In this document: in pieces, positions 1 through 7,202 of the stretch
Layout of the letters: each line of letters starts with the position of its first letter
Position numbering within the stretch: the stretch's first letter is position 1
Source of the DNA: Rheinheimera lutimaris
GTDB lineage: Bacteria; Pseudomonadota; Gammaproteobacteria; Enterobacterales; Alteromonadaceae
Direction of reading: 5' to 3'
DNA length: 64,000 nt
Assembly (NCBI RefSeq): GCF_013283795.1
Contig: NZ_JABSOD010000003.1
Location: forward strand, 248,001 to 312,000
Position numbers and translations under genes: made by a program
Notes under the pieces: generated by a model
What the model was told of the DNA's origin: nothing
Database searches by the model: none
What the model saw: only the letters and a program-made list of their open reading frames with translations

Positions 1-1
1 A

Positions 2-58
2 TTTATCATTACTGCGTTCACTATTGTTGTCTTAATACCATGGCTGGTTTGCGGATAG
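2..58 (+). CDS. C-terminal end of a membrane protein (partial)
   Basis: Reading from base 2 gives 18 residues of strongly hydrophobic sequence (FIITAFTIVVLIPWLVCG) followed by TAG at 56-58. This looks like the last transmembrane helix of an inner-membrane protein whose body lies left of the window. Two hairpins suited to forward-strand termination follow directly, which fits a gene ending here. The family cannot be identified from so short a tail. Confidence 0.4.
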   Translation, partial: FIITAFTIVVLIPWLVCG

Positions 59-98
59 AGGGCTTTGTTACAGCTGTACGAAGCACAGTTAGAATACG

Positions 99-119
99 TG
101 CCGGGTGAAGCACCCGGCA
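99..119 (+). terminator. Hairpin, likely terminator of the upstream forward gene
   Basis: A perfect 9-bp stem with a 3-base loop (TGCCGGGTG / AAG / CACCCGGCA) is followed on the forward strand by a T-rich run (TTGTTT). It lies about 40 bases after the TAG of the partial membrane protein gene. Confidence 0.5.
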
Positions 120-132
120 GTTGTTTCCGTAT

Positions 133-160
133 CCGTTTTACACAGTAAAACGGGTTGTTT
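133..160 (+). terminator. Second hairpin between the convergent genes
   Basis: CCGTTTTAC / ACA / GTAAAACGG is a perfect 9-bp stem with a 3-base loop, followed by GTTGTTT. With the hairpin at 99-119 it makes a tandem terminator facing the reverse-strand coiled-coil gene that ends at 163. Confidence 0.4.
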
Positions 161-162
161 GA

Positions 163-1935
163 TTAGGCATCAGTAGCTTTACTGAGTTTTTTCTCCAGCT
201 TCTCGATTTTTTCCTGCGCTTGTTCACGGTAACGGGTTAAGCGCTCAATAGTTGCAGCGGCGTTATCTTTAACAAAGCTAACTTGTTGCTCCAACTGATT
301 TTTTTGCTTCGTCAGCTTATCCTGATCCATTTGCATATCGTGCATCTTATCGCGCTGCTGCTGCAACTCTTCGCGCAGCTGTTTAATGGTTTCGCGTTGC
401 TCAGCCTGATGGTTAGCGGTAATAGCGCTTTGTTCTTTTAACATGGCGTTATTCGACTTTAATTGTGCCAGGGCGGCATGGATATCAGCTTCATCAGCTT
501 CGTCGCTGACTTGTGCTTTTTGCATTGCGTCCAACTGTTCCTGCACTTTTAATGCGGCATCACGTTGTTCTGCAGCTTCGCGCTTTGCTGTTTCACGCTC
601 TTTTTGCAGCGCCGATATTTGTTTCTCATACTCATCCAGTTGCTGTTGCAGCTTTTCCTGCTCAGCTGCTATATCCGCAGCCGGTGCTTGTTGCGACTGA
701 ATACCGTCAACAGCGTCTTGCTGTGCTTGTTCTAACTGTGCCAAGGCAGTGTCGCGTTCCTGCACCAGGGCTTCCGTGCGTTTTTGCAGCTCGGCCAACT
801 GCGCCAACGCGGCATCGCGCTCTTCCAGCAAAGCGCTGTGCTGATCTGCCATACCGGCTTGGTCGGCAATAACATTGCCCTGCGCATTGGATGACTTTTG
901 CAGTTGATCCAGTTGCGCCTGCAAACGTTTGGTTAGCGCAACCGCCTGAGTTTCGGTTTTGGTGGCTTGCTGTAGTTTACTTTCAAACTCATCCAACATG
1001 GCCTGCAATTCAGTAACGTCGTGATCGCGTGTTTGCAGATCCTGTAACGCCTGCTGACTGGTTTTTTGTGCAGCTTCCAGCTCAGCTTTTACTTTAGCTT
1101 CCGCTTGTTGCAGTGTTTTTATTTGTTGCTCTGCTTGCTCGGCTACTTTTATTTTATTTTGCAGCGGTTCAAGCTCTTGCTCAGCTGCGGCCAGCTCGGT
1201 TTGCAATTTCTGCAGCTTTTGCTGGTTTAGCTGTTGCTCGTTTTGCAGTTGTTCTTCCAGCTCATCCTGCGCTTGCTGCAGGCTGATCACTTTAAGCTGA
1301 ATATCCTCTGCGGCTTTTTGTGCTTGTGCCGTTTCTTGTCGCGCTTGCTTCAGTTCAGCTTGCAATGCAGTCAGGGCTTGTTGATTGCTTTGCAGTTCTT
1401 GCTCTGCTTTTGCTAAGGCTTTTTGTTGCTCATCCAGCTGTTTTTTCGCGCTGTCCAATTCTTGTTGTTGGCTTTGGCTCAGTTTAACGGCATGGTCACG
1501 TTCTTCATTCAACGCGGCGTACTTTTCCGCCTGGGTTGACAGTTGCTGCTGTTGTTGCTGCAAGCTGTTTTCCAACTCGGCTTTTCGTTGTTCTAATTGC
1601 TCTGCTTGCTGTTGCAACTCACGATTGTGTTCGGCTGCCAGTACTTCAGCCTGCATAGCTTGTTGCAGTTGCTGATTCAGTTGGTCGGTGAGTTTCTTGG
1701 CATATTGTTCAGATTCACGCTGAAAAGCATTGATAAAGTCGGTACTAAACATACTGTCTGTTGGGGCTTCAGCGGGCGCTGGTGTGCGGTTCGCTTGCTC
1801 ATTACGCCATTTCTGATAATGCACGACCAAACTGGCCTGGGCGCCCGGCACCTGAGAAATTAAATAATCTAATGAAACGGGTTTGCCTGTTTTATGCAGT
1901 TCATCACAGATTTTCTTAACTTCACTATATTGCAT
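163..1935 (-). CDS. KfrA-like DNA-binding coiled-coil protein
   Basis: 590 residues. The first ~50 residues form a compact segment resembling the KfrA N-terminal DNA-binding domain, including an SLVVHYQKWR stretch. From about residue 70 to the end the protein is almost unbroken coiled coil, very rich in Gln, Glu, Ala and Leu. KfrA proteins are plasmid-borne regulators with a DNA-binding head and a long alpha-helical tail, and some help plasmid maintenance. Here the gene is chromosomal in context, divergent from topB and 4 kb from a ParA/ribbon-helix-helix pair. The start is ATG at 1935. A role in nucleoid organisation or gene regulation is inference. The low-complexity tail makes the family call less certain than the coiled-coil call. 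Confidence 0.7.
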   Translation of the reverse strand: MQYSEVKKICDELHKTGKPVSLDYLISQVPGAQASLVVHYQKWRNEQANRTPAPAEAPTDSMFSTDFINAFQRESEQYAKKLTDQLNQQLQQAMQAEVLAAEHNRELQQQAEQLEQRKAELENSLQQQQQQLSTQAEKYAALNEERDHAVKLSQSQQQELDSAKKQLDEQQKALAKAEQELQSNQQALTALQAELKQARQETAQAQKAAEDIQLKVISLQQAQDELEEQLQNEQQLNQQKLQKLQTELAAAEQELEPLQNKIKVAEQAEQQIKTLQQAEAKVKAELEAAQKTSQQALQDLQTRDHDVTELQAMLDEFESKLQQATKTETQAVALTKRLQAQLDQLQKSSNAQGNVIADQAGMADQHSALLEERDAALAQLAELQKRTEALVQERDTALAQLEQAQQDAVDGIQSQQAPAADIAAEQEKLQQQLDEYEKQISALQKERETAKREAAEQRDAALKVQEQLDAMQKAQVSDEADEADIHAALAQLKSNNAMLKEQSAITANHQAEQRETIKQLREELQQQRDKMHDMQMDQDKLTKQKNQLEQQVSFVKDNAAATIERLTRYREQAQEKIEKLEKKLSKATDA

Positions 1936-2102
1936 GGTTTATTTATCCAACTGAACTGAATGGAAGTACAAAAAAAATACCGCTTTGTTATTGGCAACAT
2001 TTTAAGCGCTTTTGGCTTAAAACCAAATTTAAATTACATTTTCTTTGCAACCTGGTCGCATCGGGGCTAAATTACTGTATATAAAAACAGTTGAGTGCCG
2101 CT

Positions 2103-4082
2103 ATGATCTTATACATTGCTGAAAAACCAGCGTTAGCCCGGGCCATTGCAGCGGTATTGCCAAAACCGCAATATAAAGACAAAGGTTTTATCCGCCTTGC
2201 CAATGGCGACGTAGTAAGTTGGTGTATTGGCCACTTATTGGAGCAGGCTGAGCCGCAAGACTATAACCCTGACTACAAACGTTGGCAAACCACGCACTTA
2301 CCTATAGTGCCGCAGAAATGGCAGTTAAAGGTACGTAAGTCAGCTGAACAGCAGCTTAACGTACTTAAAAAACTGTTAAAACAGGCAGATAGCCTGGTGC
2401 ATGCCGGCGATCCTGACCGTGAGGGCCAGCTACTGGTAGATGAGGTCCTGGCCTATTGCGGCGTGAGCGGCGCACGCTTAGCCACGACGCAGCGGCTGCT
2501 GATCAGCGACCTTAATCCGCCGGCAGTAAAACGGGCGCTTAACCAGTTAAAGCCGAATAAAGATTTTGTACCTTTATCTACCTCAGCATTGGCGCGTAGC
2601 CGTGCTGATTGGCTGTACGGCCTTAATATGACCAGAGCTTACACTTTGCAGGGGCAAAAGGCTGGCTATAAGGGCGTGCTGTCAGTTGGCCGCGTGCAAA
2701 CTCCGCTGTTAGGGCTGGTAGTAAGGCGGGATCAGGAGATTGCAAATTTTGTTTCTAAGCCTTTTTATCAGGTTGTCGCTGAGTTGGAAACTGCAGACAA
2801 GCAGCGTTTTACTGCGTTATGGCAACCCAGTGCAGCCTGCGCCCCGTGGCAAGATGAGGAAGGCCGGGTATTGCTCAAAGCGCTGGCGGAAAAGGTACAA
2901 CAGAAAATCAGCGGTCAACCGGCCATCGTAAGTAAATTGCAGCACAAGGACGCTAAGCAGGCTGCGCCACTGCCGTATAATCTGTCGGCATTGCAAATAG
3001 ATGCGGCTAAACGCTTTAGTATGACAGCACAACAGGTGCTGGACAGCTGCCAACAATTATATGAGCGGCACAAGTTGATTACCTATCCGCGTTCAGACAG
3101 CCGGTATTTGCCAAAGGAGCAACTGAAGCAAGCTGTTAAGGTATGTGACGCTATAGCAGCCAACGACCCTGATTTGGCCGCCGCGGTGCAGGAGGCAAAT
3201 ACAAAGCTTATCAGCAAAGCCTGGAATGACAGTAAGGTTGAGGCGCATCATGCCATTATTCCGACAGAAAAACGTTTGCCGCTAACCCGGTTGAGTGTGG
3301 CAGAGCAACGGCTGTATCAATTAATCGCCAGGCAGTATCTGGCGCAGTTTTACCCGCCATTTTGCTACAGCGATGCCATGGTGGAGTTAACTATTGCCGG
3401 TGGTTGTTTTATTGCTAAGGCCCGTACAGAAAAGGCCGCAGGCTGGAAGCAGTTATTTCGCCGAGACAATATAGCAGAGCCGTTAGATAAACAGGCCGAC
3501 CCGGCAATGCAGCAAGCCGCTTTACCGCCGTTACAGCAAGGCCAGCAGTTGCTCTGCACAGCGTCACAGTTATTAGAGAAACATACTCAGCCGCCGCAGG
3601 CTTTTACCGACGCCAGTTTGTTGGCGGCGATGACCGGTATCAGTCGTTATGTAAAAGATGAAGCGGTGCGTAAAATTTTGCGCGATACCGACGGCCTGGG
3701 CACTGATGCAACCCGTGCCGGTATTATTGAATTACTGTTTAAACGCGGCTTTTTACAGCGTAAGGGTAAACAAATTAATGCCACTGATACCGGTAAAGCG
3801 CTTATTGCAGCTGTGCCGGCACAAGCGTCGTTACCTGATATGACGGCGCGGTGGGAGGCGGCATTAAATGCGATTTGCCAGCGGGAGCAAAGTTATCAGG
3901 CTTTTATGCAGCCGTTAATTGCCGAGTTGTCACAACTGGTACATCAGGCCGCCAGCGTTACGCCAAGCGGTTTACCACAACAAAATACAAGGCAATGGCG
4001 CGGCAGTAAAAGCCCTGCGACTGCCAAACGTGGGGGCGGCCGCCGTAAAGCCGGCAACCGTGCAACTACAAAGCGTAATTAA
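2103..4082 (+). CDS. topB: DNA topoisomerase III
   Basis: Type IA topoisomerase of 659 residues (E. coli TopB is 653) that cuts and passes single strands to decatenate DNA and resolve recombination intermediates. It begins MILYIAEKPALARAI, the toprim start of the family. The acidic metal-binding toprim motif DPDREGQ lies near residues 103-109. SVGRVQTPLLGLVV matches the conserved core. The catalytic tyrosine is in ITYPRSDSRYLP at residue 328, the E. coli TopB position. The C-terminus is a basic Arg/Lys/Gly tail suited to DNA binding. I chose ATG 2103 over the TTG four codons upstream because it aligns with the family start and has GAGTG just before it. It is a single gene, divergent from the KfrA-like gene. 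Confidence 0.97.
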   Translation: MILYIAEKPALARAIAAVLPKPQYKDKGFIRLANGDVVSWCIGHLLEQAEPQDYNPDYKRWQTTHLPIVPQKWQLKVRKSAEQQLNVLKKLLKQADSLVHAGDPDREGQLLVDEVLAYCGVSGARLATTQRLLISDLNPPAVKRALNQLKPNKDFVPLSTSALARSRADWLYGLNMTRAYTLQGQKAGYKGVLSVGRVQTPLLGLVVRRDQEIANFVSKPFYQVVAELETADKQRFTALWQPSAACAPWQDEEGRVLLKALAEKVQQKISGQPAIVSKLQHKDAKQAAPLPYNLSALQIDAAKRFSMTAQQVLDSCQQLYERHKLITYPRSDSRYLPKEQLKQAVKVCDAIAANDPDLAAAVQEANTKLISKAWNDSKVEAHHAIIPTEKRLPLTRLSVAEQRLYQLIARQYLAQFYPPFCYSDAMVELTIAGGCFIAKARTEKAAGWKQLFRRDNIAEPLDKQADPAMQQAALPPLQQGQQLLCTASQLLEKHTQPPQAFTDASLLAAMTGISRYVKDEAVRKILRDTDGLGTDATRAGIIELLFKRGFLQRKGKQINATDTGKALIAAVPAQASLPDMTARWEAALNAICQREQSYQAFMQPLIAELSQLVHQAASVTPSGLPQQNTRQWRGSKSPATAKRGGGRRKAGNRATTKRN

Positions 4083-4156
4083 TTGTTATCCCGCTGGATT
4101 TTTTTTTGCTGCTTGCCTTATGCTGCAACACAAATAAGCCAACAGGAAATCACATA

Positions 4157-4921
4157 ATGGGCACAAAGCTGTTAAAAACGCTGCTGGCAGCGTCATTGCT
4201 GAGTTGCAGCGGTCTTGCGCAGGCAACGATAGTGGAAGTCACCACTAACTTAGGTAAGTTTGAAATTAATTTGTACGACGAAAGTACGCCGGTAACCGTG
4301 CAGAACTTCCTCAACTATGTAAGCTCAGAACGCTACAATGGTACGGTTATTCATCGCTCTGAACCTGGTTTTGTGATCCAGGGAGGCGGATTTGCGTTTG
4401 AGCAGCAGTTACCTCTGAAAGCGCGGCCTGCTAACCCCGCCATTGTTAACGAACCCAAATGGTCTAATGTGCGTGGCACCATTGCCATGGCGAAGTTAGG
4501 CGGTAAGCCGGACAGCGCGACAAATCAGTGGTTTATTAATCTGGCGAATAACAGTGGCGGCCGACCGCAGCTGGATATTCAGAATTCAGGTTTTACCGTT
4601 TTTGGCCAAATCAGTTCCGCCGATATGGCGGTAGTGGATGCTATAGCGGCTTTGCCACGCTTTAACTTTACCGGCATTGAAGGTCTGCCGCTGCGCAATT
4701 ACAGCAATAGCGACCGCGATGATAACAAGCCGTTGGTCGCAGATAACTTTGTGGTTATAGAGTCGATGGTAGTGGTTGATGCCAGAGTAAACACCGTCGC
4801 TGGTTTAACTTTGGTACCGAATACTACACCGCCACCGGCAAGCAACGACAGCAGTGGTGGTAGCTTTGGCTGGTTTTTACTGCCTTTAGCGTTGCTGGCA
4901 TTAAGACGACGCAGCTGTTAA
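4157..4921 (+). CDS. Exported cyclophilin-type peptidyl-prolyl isomerase with GlyGly-CTERM tail
   Basis: 254 residues from ATG 4157, which follows AGGAAA; an earlier in-frame ATG at 4106 would add an unlikely extension ahead of the signal peptide. Residues 1-24 form a Sec signal peptide (KLLKTLLAASLLSCSGLAQA). The body is a cyclophilin domain that speeds cis/trans isomerisation of X-Pro bonds, with the motifs VIHRSEPGFVIQGGGF and GTIAMAKLGGKPDSATNQWF. The last ~25 residues have Ser/Gly (SSGGS), a hydrophobic helix and then RRR, the GlyGly-CTERM pattern processed by rhombosortase and usually linked to type II secretion and surface anchoring. An enzyme of periplasmic origin is therefore probably displayed on the cell surface. 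A terminator follows. Confidence 0.9.
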   Translation: MGTKLLKTLLAASLLSCSGLAQATIVEVTTNLGKFEINLYDESTPVTVQNFLNYVSSERYNGTVIHRSEPGFVIQGGGFAFEQQLPLKARPANPAIVNEPKWSNVRGTIAMAKLGGKPDSATNQWFINLANNSGGRPQLDIQNSGFTVFGQISSADMAVVDAIAALPRFNFTGIEGLPLRNYSNSDRDDNKPLVADNFVVIESMVVVDARVNTVAGLTLVPNTTPPPASNDSSGGSFGWFLLPLALLALRRRSC

Positions 4922-4927
4922 TGCAAC

Positions 4928-4958
4928 AACAACGGAGCCTTGGCTCCGTTGTTACTTT
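4928..4958 (+). terminator. Rho-independent terminator after the cyclophilin gene
   Basis: An 11-bp perfect stem (AACAACGGAGC / CTTG / GCTCCGTTGTT) begins six bases after the stop codon and is followed by the short T-rich tail ACTTTAT. Confidence 0.75.
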
Positions 4959-5110
4959 ATACAGTGTTATTTTGTTATAAAGCATTTGCTTAGCTAAATT
5001 CTTTCTGCCGTGTTGCTGGTCATATCAGCGATGTCATCTACACTTATTCCACAACCCTGTCTGAAGTTTTGACAGCCATTTGGTGTATTGGTGTAAATGA
5101 GGGTAGCCTG

Positions 5111-5809
5111 ATGATCTTGTTGGTTGGTGGAGAAAAAGGCGGCAGCGGTAAAAGCTGTCTGGCACAGAATATCGCGGTGTACTTTTCACGCGAAAAAAAC
5201 GCTAACGTTATGCTGGTAGATTGCGACCCGCAAAGAACCTCTTCAGATTGGGTGCAGGAGCGGCATCTGGACCCTTCACTACCGTGGATCAATTGCGTAC
5301 AAATGTATGGCAAAATCCGTTACGAGTTAAAAAGCCTGGAAATGCATTACGACGTGGTGATTGTTGACTGCGGCGGCCAGGATAGTGTGGCGTTGCGTTC
5401 TGCCATGGTGGTGGCAACCCATGTATTGTTGCCGCTGCGGCCGAAACGGCGTGATTTAAAAACCTTAGAGCATCTGGAAGATTTGGTCAGCGCTTGTAAT
5501 GTGGTAAATCCGGACATGATCGTCGGCTGTGTTATTACTCAGGCGCCGTCGCTGCCAAACCAGGCCGGGCGTATTCTTGACGCGAAAGAAGTGTGTAAAT
5601 CATTTAATATTCGTGTGCTTAACGCCATTACCTATAACCGGAATACCTATGATGACAGTGAGGAGAAAGGTTTATCGGTTATGGACGTCGAACCTGACGG
5701 CAAAGCTGCACAGGAAATTCGTGATATAGTCACTGAGCTATTGGCAATGAAGGCGATACAAGACGATGGCGCTGACCGATCTGAAGAAAAAGTCACAGCC
5801 GCACGGTAA
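5111..5809 (+). CDS. ParA/MinD-family ATPase
   Basis: 232 residues from ATG 5111, which has GAGGGT six bases upstream. The deviant Walker A box is complete at residues 9-15 (KGGSGKS), followed by the Walker A' motif VDCDPQRTSSDW and a Walker B-like VVIVDCGG. Such ATPases bind DNA non-specifically and move or position DNA or protein cargo together with a small DNA-binding partner. The next gene overlaps its 3' end by 44 bases and encodes a probable ribbon-helix-helix protein, so the two form a ParA/partner module like those on plasmids. No ParB gene is visible. Chromosome segregation by the main ParAB system is therefore unlikely to be its job; cargo or plasmid-remnant partitioning is more plausible. 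Confidence 0.88.
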   Translation: MILLVGGEKGGSGKSCLAQNIAVYFSREKNANVMLVDCDPQRTSSDWVQERHLDPSLPWINCVQMYGKIRYELKSLEMHYDVVIVDCGGQDSVALRSAMVVATHVLLPLRPKRRDLKTLEHLEDLVSACNVVNPDMIVGCVITQAPSLPNQAGRILDAKEVCKSFNIRVLNAITYNRNTYDDSEEKGLSVMDVEPDGKAAQEIRDIVTELLAMKAIQDDGADRSEEKVTAAR

Positions 5810-6110
5810 ACCCGGTTTTACGGCTGACGAGTTTATTGATGACGCAAACAACTATGCGATGGGCATGCCGCGTATCGTCAGCTTGCGCCGTCAGTTACCG
5901 CAAGAGGATGACAGCAGCCGCTTGCCGATGCGTCATGCCACTTTTACGCTGAGCCAGGAAGCGATAGATGCGTTAAATGAATTAAGCAGAGTAACCGGAG
6001 AAGCTAAATCTAAGCTGATCCGCCAACTGATTTTACAAGCTGGTCGCGCCGTAACCTTAGATTTAACCGATTACGACAACCGCTATGCTGCCCCGGAACA
6101 GGATAAATAG
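5766..6110 (+). CDS. Small partner of the ParA ATPase, probable ribbon-helix-helix DNA-binding protein
   Basis: 114 residues starting at ATG 5766 inside the end of the ParA gene (44-base overlap in another frame, so probably translationally coupled). The N-terminal half is polar and likely disordered. Residues ~57-92 (RHATFTLSQEAIDALNELS and the following helix with SKLIRQL) have the strand-helix-helix pattern of CopG/Arc-type DNA-binding proteins. Partition systems of types Ib and III use such small proteins as centromere binders. The fold call comes from pattern only and the function is inference from the neighbour. Confidence 0.65.
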   Translation: MALTDLKKKSQPHGKPGFTADEFIDDANNYAMGMPRIVSLRRQLPQEDDSSRLPMRHATFTLSQEAIDALNELSRVTGEAKSKLIRQLILQAGRAVTLDLTDYDNRYAAPEQDK

Positions 6111-6134
6111 CGGTACACATCGCTTTATTGGGTG

Positions 6135-6557
6135 TTACTTCGCTAAAAATGCATAAGCAGTTAAAAAGGCTGTTTCCTGAAATGCTTTCAGGCCGGTGGC
6201 TTTAAAATCTACCGGTATCGGATGGCGTTTCAGTTGCTCCTTCAATTCTGTTGAACTGAGAATGCTGCACTGACAACCGGCAATTAATTGCAACGCTGTT
6301 TCTATTTTAAAGCCAACTGCGCCACCGGCAAATTTACCTTTTTGCGGCCGGTCTTTAATCACCAACTGGGTAACCTGATAATCTTCAATAAACTTGGCAA
6401 AGGTAAACTGGAAGTGGCGCATCTGCTGTTGCTCCTGATCTTTACTCAGGGCAAAGCGGGTTTGGCGGCAATCCGGCAATTCAAATAAACCATCTTTCAG
6501 TGTCATCAGGCAAATAATGGCTTCGCTGCCTTTGATTTCGATCCCGCAAGTGCGCAT
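6135..6557 (-). CDS. DUF3010 family protein
   Basis: 140 residues starting MRTCGIEIKGSEAIICLM, matching the DUF3010 family, which is common in Alteromonadales and Vibrionales and has no established function. The early Gly-Ile-Glu strand and the later LVIKDRP segment resemble an RNase H-like (RuvC-type) fold. It lies tail-to-tail with the ParA partner gene, and 14 bases upstream of its start is the end of another reverse-strand gene, so the two may be cotranscribed. Family assignment is fairly confident; biochemical role is unknown. Confidence 0.75.
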   Translation of the reverse strand: MRTCGIEIKGSEAIICLMTLKDGLFELPDCRQTRFALSKDQEQQQMRHFQFTFAKFIEDYQVTQLVIKDRPQKGKFAGGAVGFKIETALQLIAGCQCSILSSTELKEQLKRHPIPVDFKATGLKAFQETAFLTAYAFLAK

Positions 6558-6571
6558 GGGCAGTCCTCAGT

Positions 6572-6934
6572 TTAGGGTTGAATTAAATTATTGTAGTGGC
6601 TGTCGATAATCTTACAGGCCTCTCTGAGCGGTTCACCGTACAGGATCGGGTTAAAGTCTTTATTGACACAATAATCACGACGGAATTTTTTCAGACTGTC
6701 GATACTCACCGCCGCTTTTTCCAGTTGTGCCCGCTGGCCTTCACCCCATTGTTCCGCCAGCGCTGTCAGTTGCTTACGGGTGGTACGTAATGCTGCTTCT
6801 TTACTGTCGCCGGCAATGGCGGCTTTATCCATAACCAATTCAAACAGTTGTTCTTTATGCGGCCTGATCAGATCATGATCGGAAAAGGTAATAACTAACA
6901 ACACCACAACAACCAACCAGAAGAACTTTTTCAT
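6572..6934 (-). CDS. Small exported or membrane-anchored hypothetical protein
   Basis: 120 residues from ATG 6934, the only start that places a hydrophobic N-terminal segment (MKKFFWLVVVVLLVITF) at the front; GGAG lies upstream. The rest is helical and charged, with two Cys near the C-terminus (YCVNKD, EACKIID). I do not recognise a family. It probably sits in the inner membrane by its N-terminal anchor, or is exported, and may be cotranscribed with the DUF3010 gene that follows 14 bases later. Confidence 0.6.
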   Translation of the reverse strand: MKKFFWLVVVVLLVITFSDHDLIRPHKEQLFELVMDKAAIAGDSKEAALRTTRKQLTALAEQWGEGQRAQLEKAAVSIDSLKKFRRDYCVNKDFNPILYGEPLREACKIIDSHYNNLIQP

Positions 6935-7124
6935 CAGCTTACTTACTCCGCTAAAACAACGGCGCCATTGTAGCGGATCGTGTAACACTCTGCACCGGAA
7001 CAGCGATGATATCTGCTGCATTGTAAACTTAGTTGACGATATTCTTGCTGGTTGTCGCTGTTGTTTACGCTTTGTCGGTCTTTTATGCGCAAAAGGCGTC
7101 CGGTTGTCAGGCACAGATATTGCT

Positions 7125-7165
7125 TTGTTACAGGTCAAAAAATCCGGTGTTCAAGCTGTTATACT
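7125..7165 (+). promoter_or_regulatory. Candidate FNR/Anr-type site and -10 box of ccoG
   Basis: TTGTT-ACAG-GTCAA (7125-7138) has the TTG-N8-CAA frame of an FNR box, with two inner positions off consensus. A good -10 box, TATACT, lies at 7160-7165 with no -35 box ahead of it. The start point would fall near 7172, putting the site centre about 41 bases upstream, the class II activator position. Confidence 0.4.
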
Positions 7166-7202
7166 CTGTAGCGGACACAATAAGCAGTAAACGGAGCCAT
7201 AG

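Noticed and set aside
443-1863. Several forward-strand frames rich in Cys, Leu and Ser
   Set aside because: They mirror the Gln/Glu/Ala-rich coiled-coil gene on the other strand; the Cys-rich and Leu-rich repeats come from its CAG/CAA codons.
5069-5097. TTGACA with TGTAAA 17 bases downstream as a promoter for the ParA gene
   Set aside because: Transcription would start inside or after the ribosome-binding site of the chosen ATG, so a functional message would lack it.
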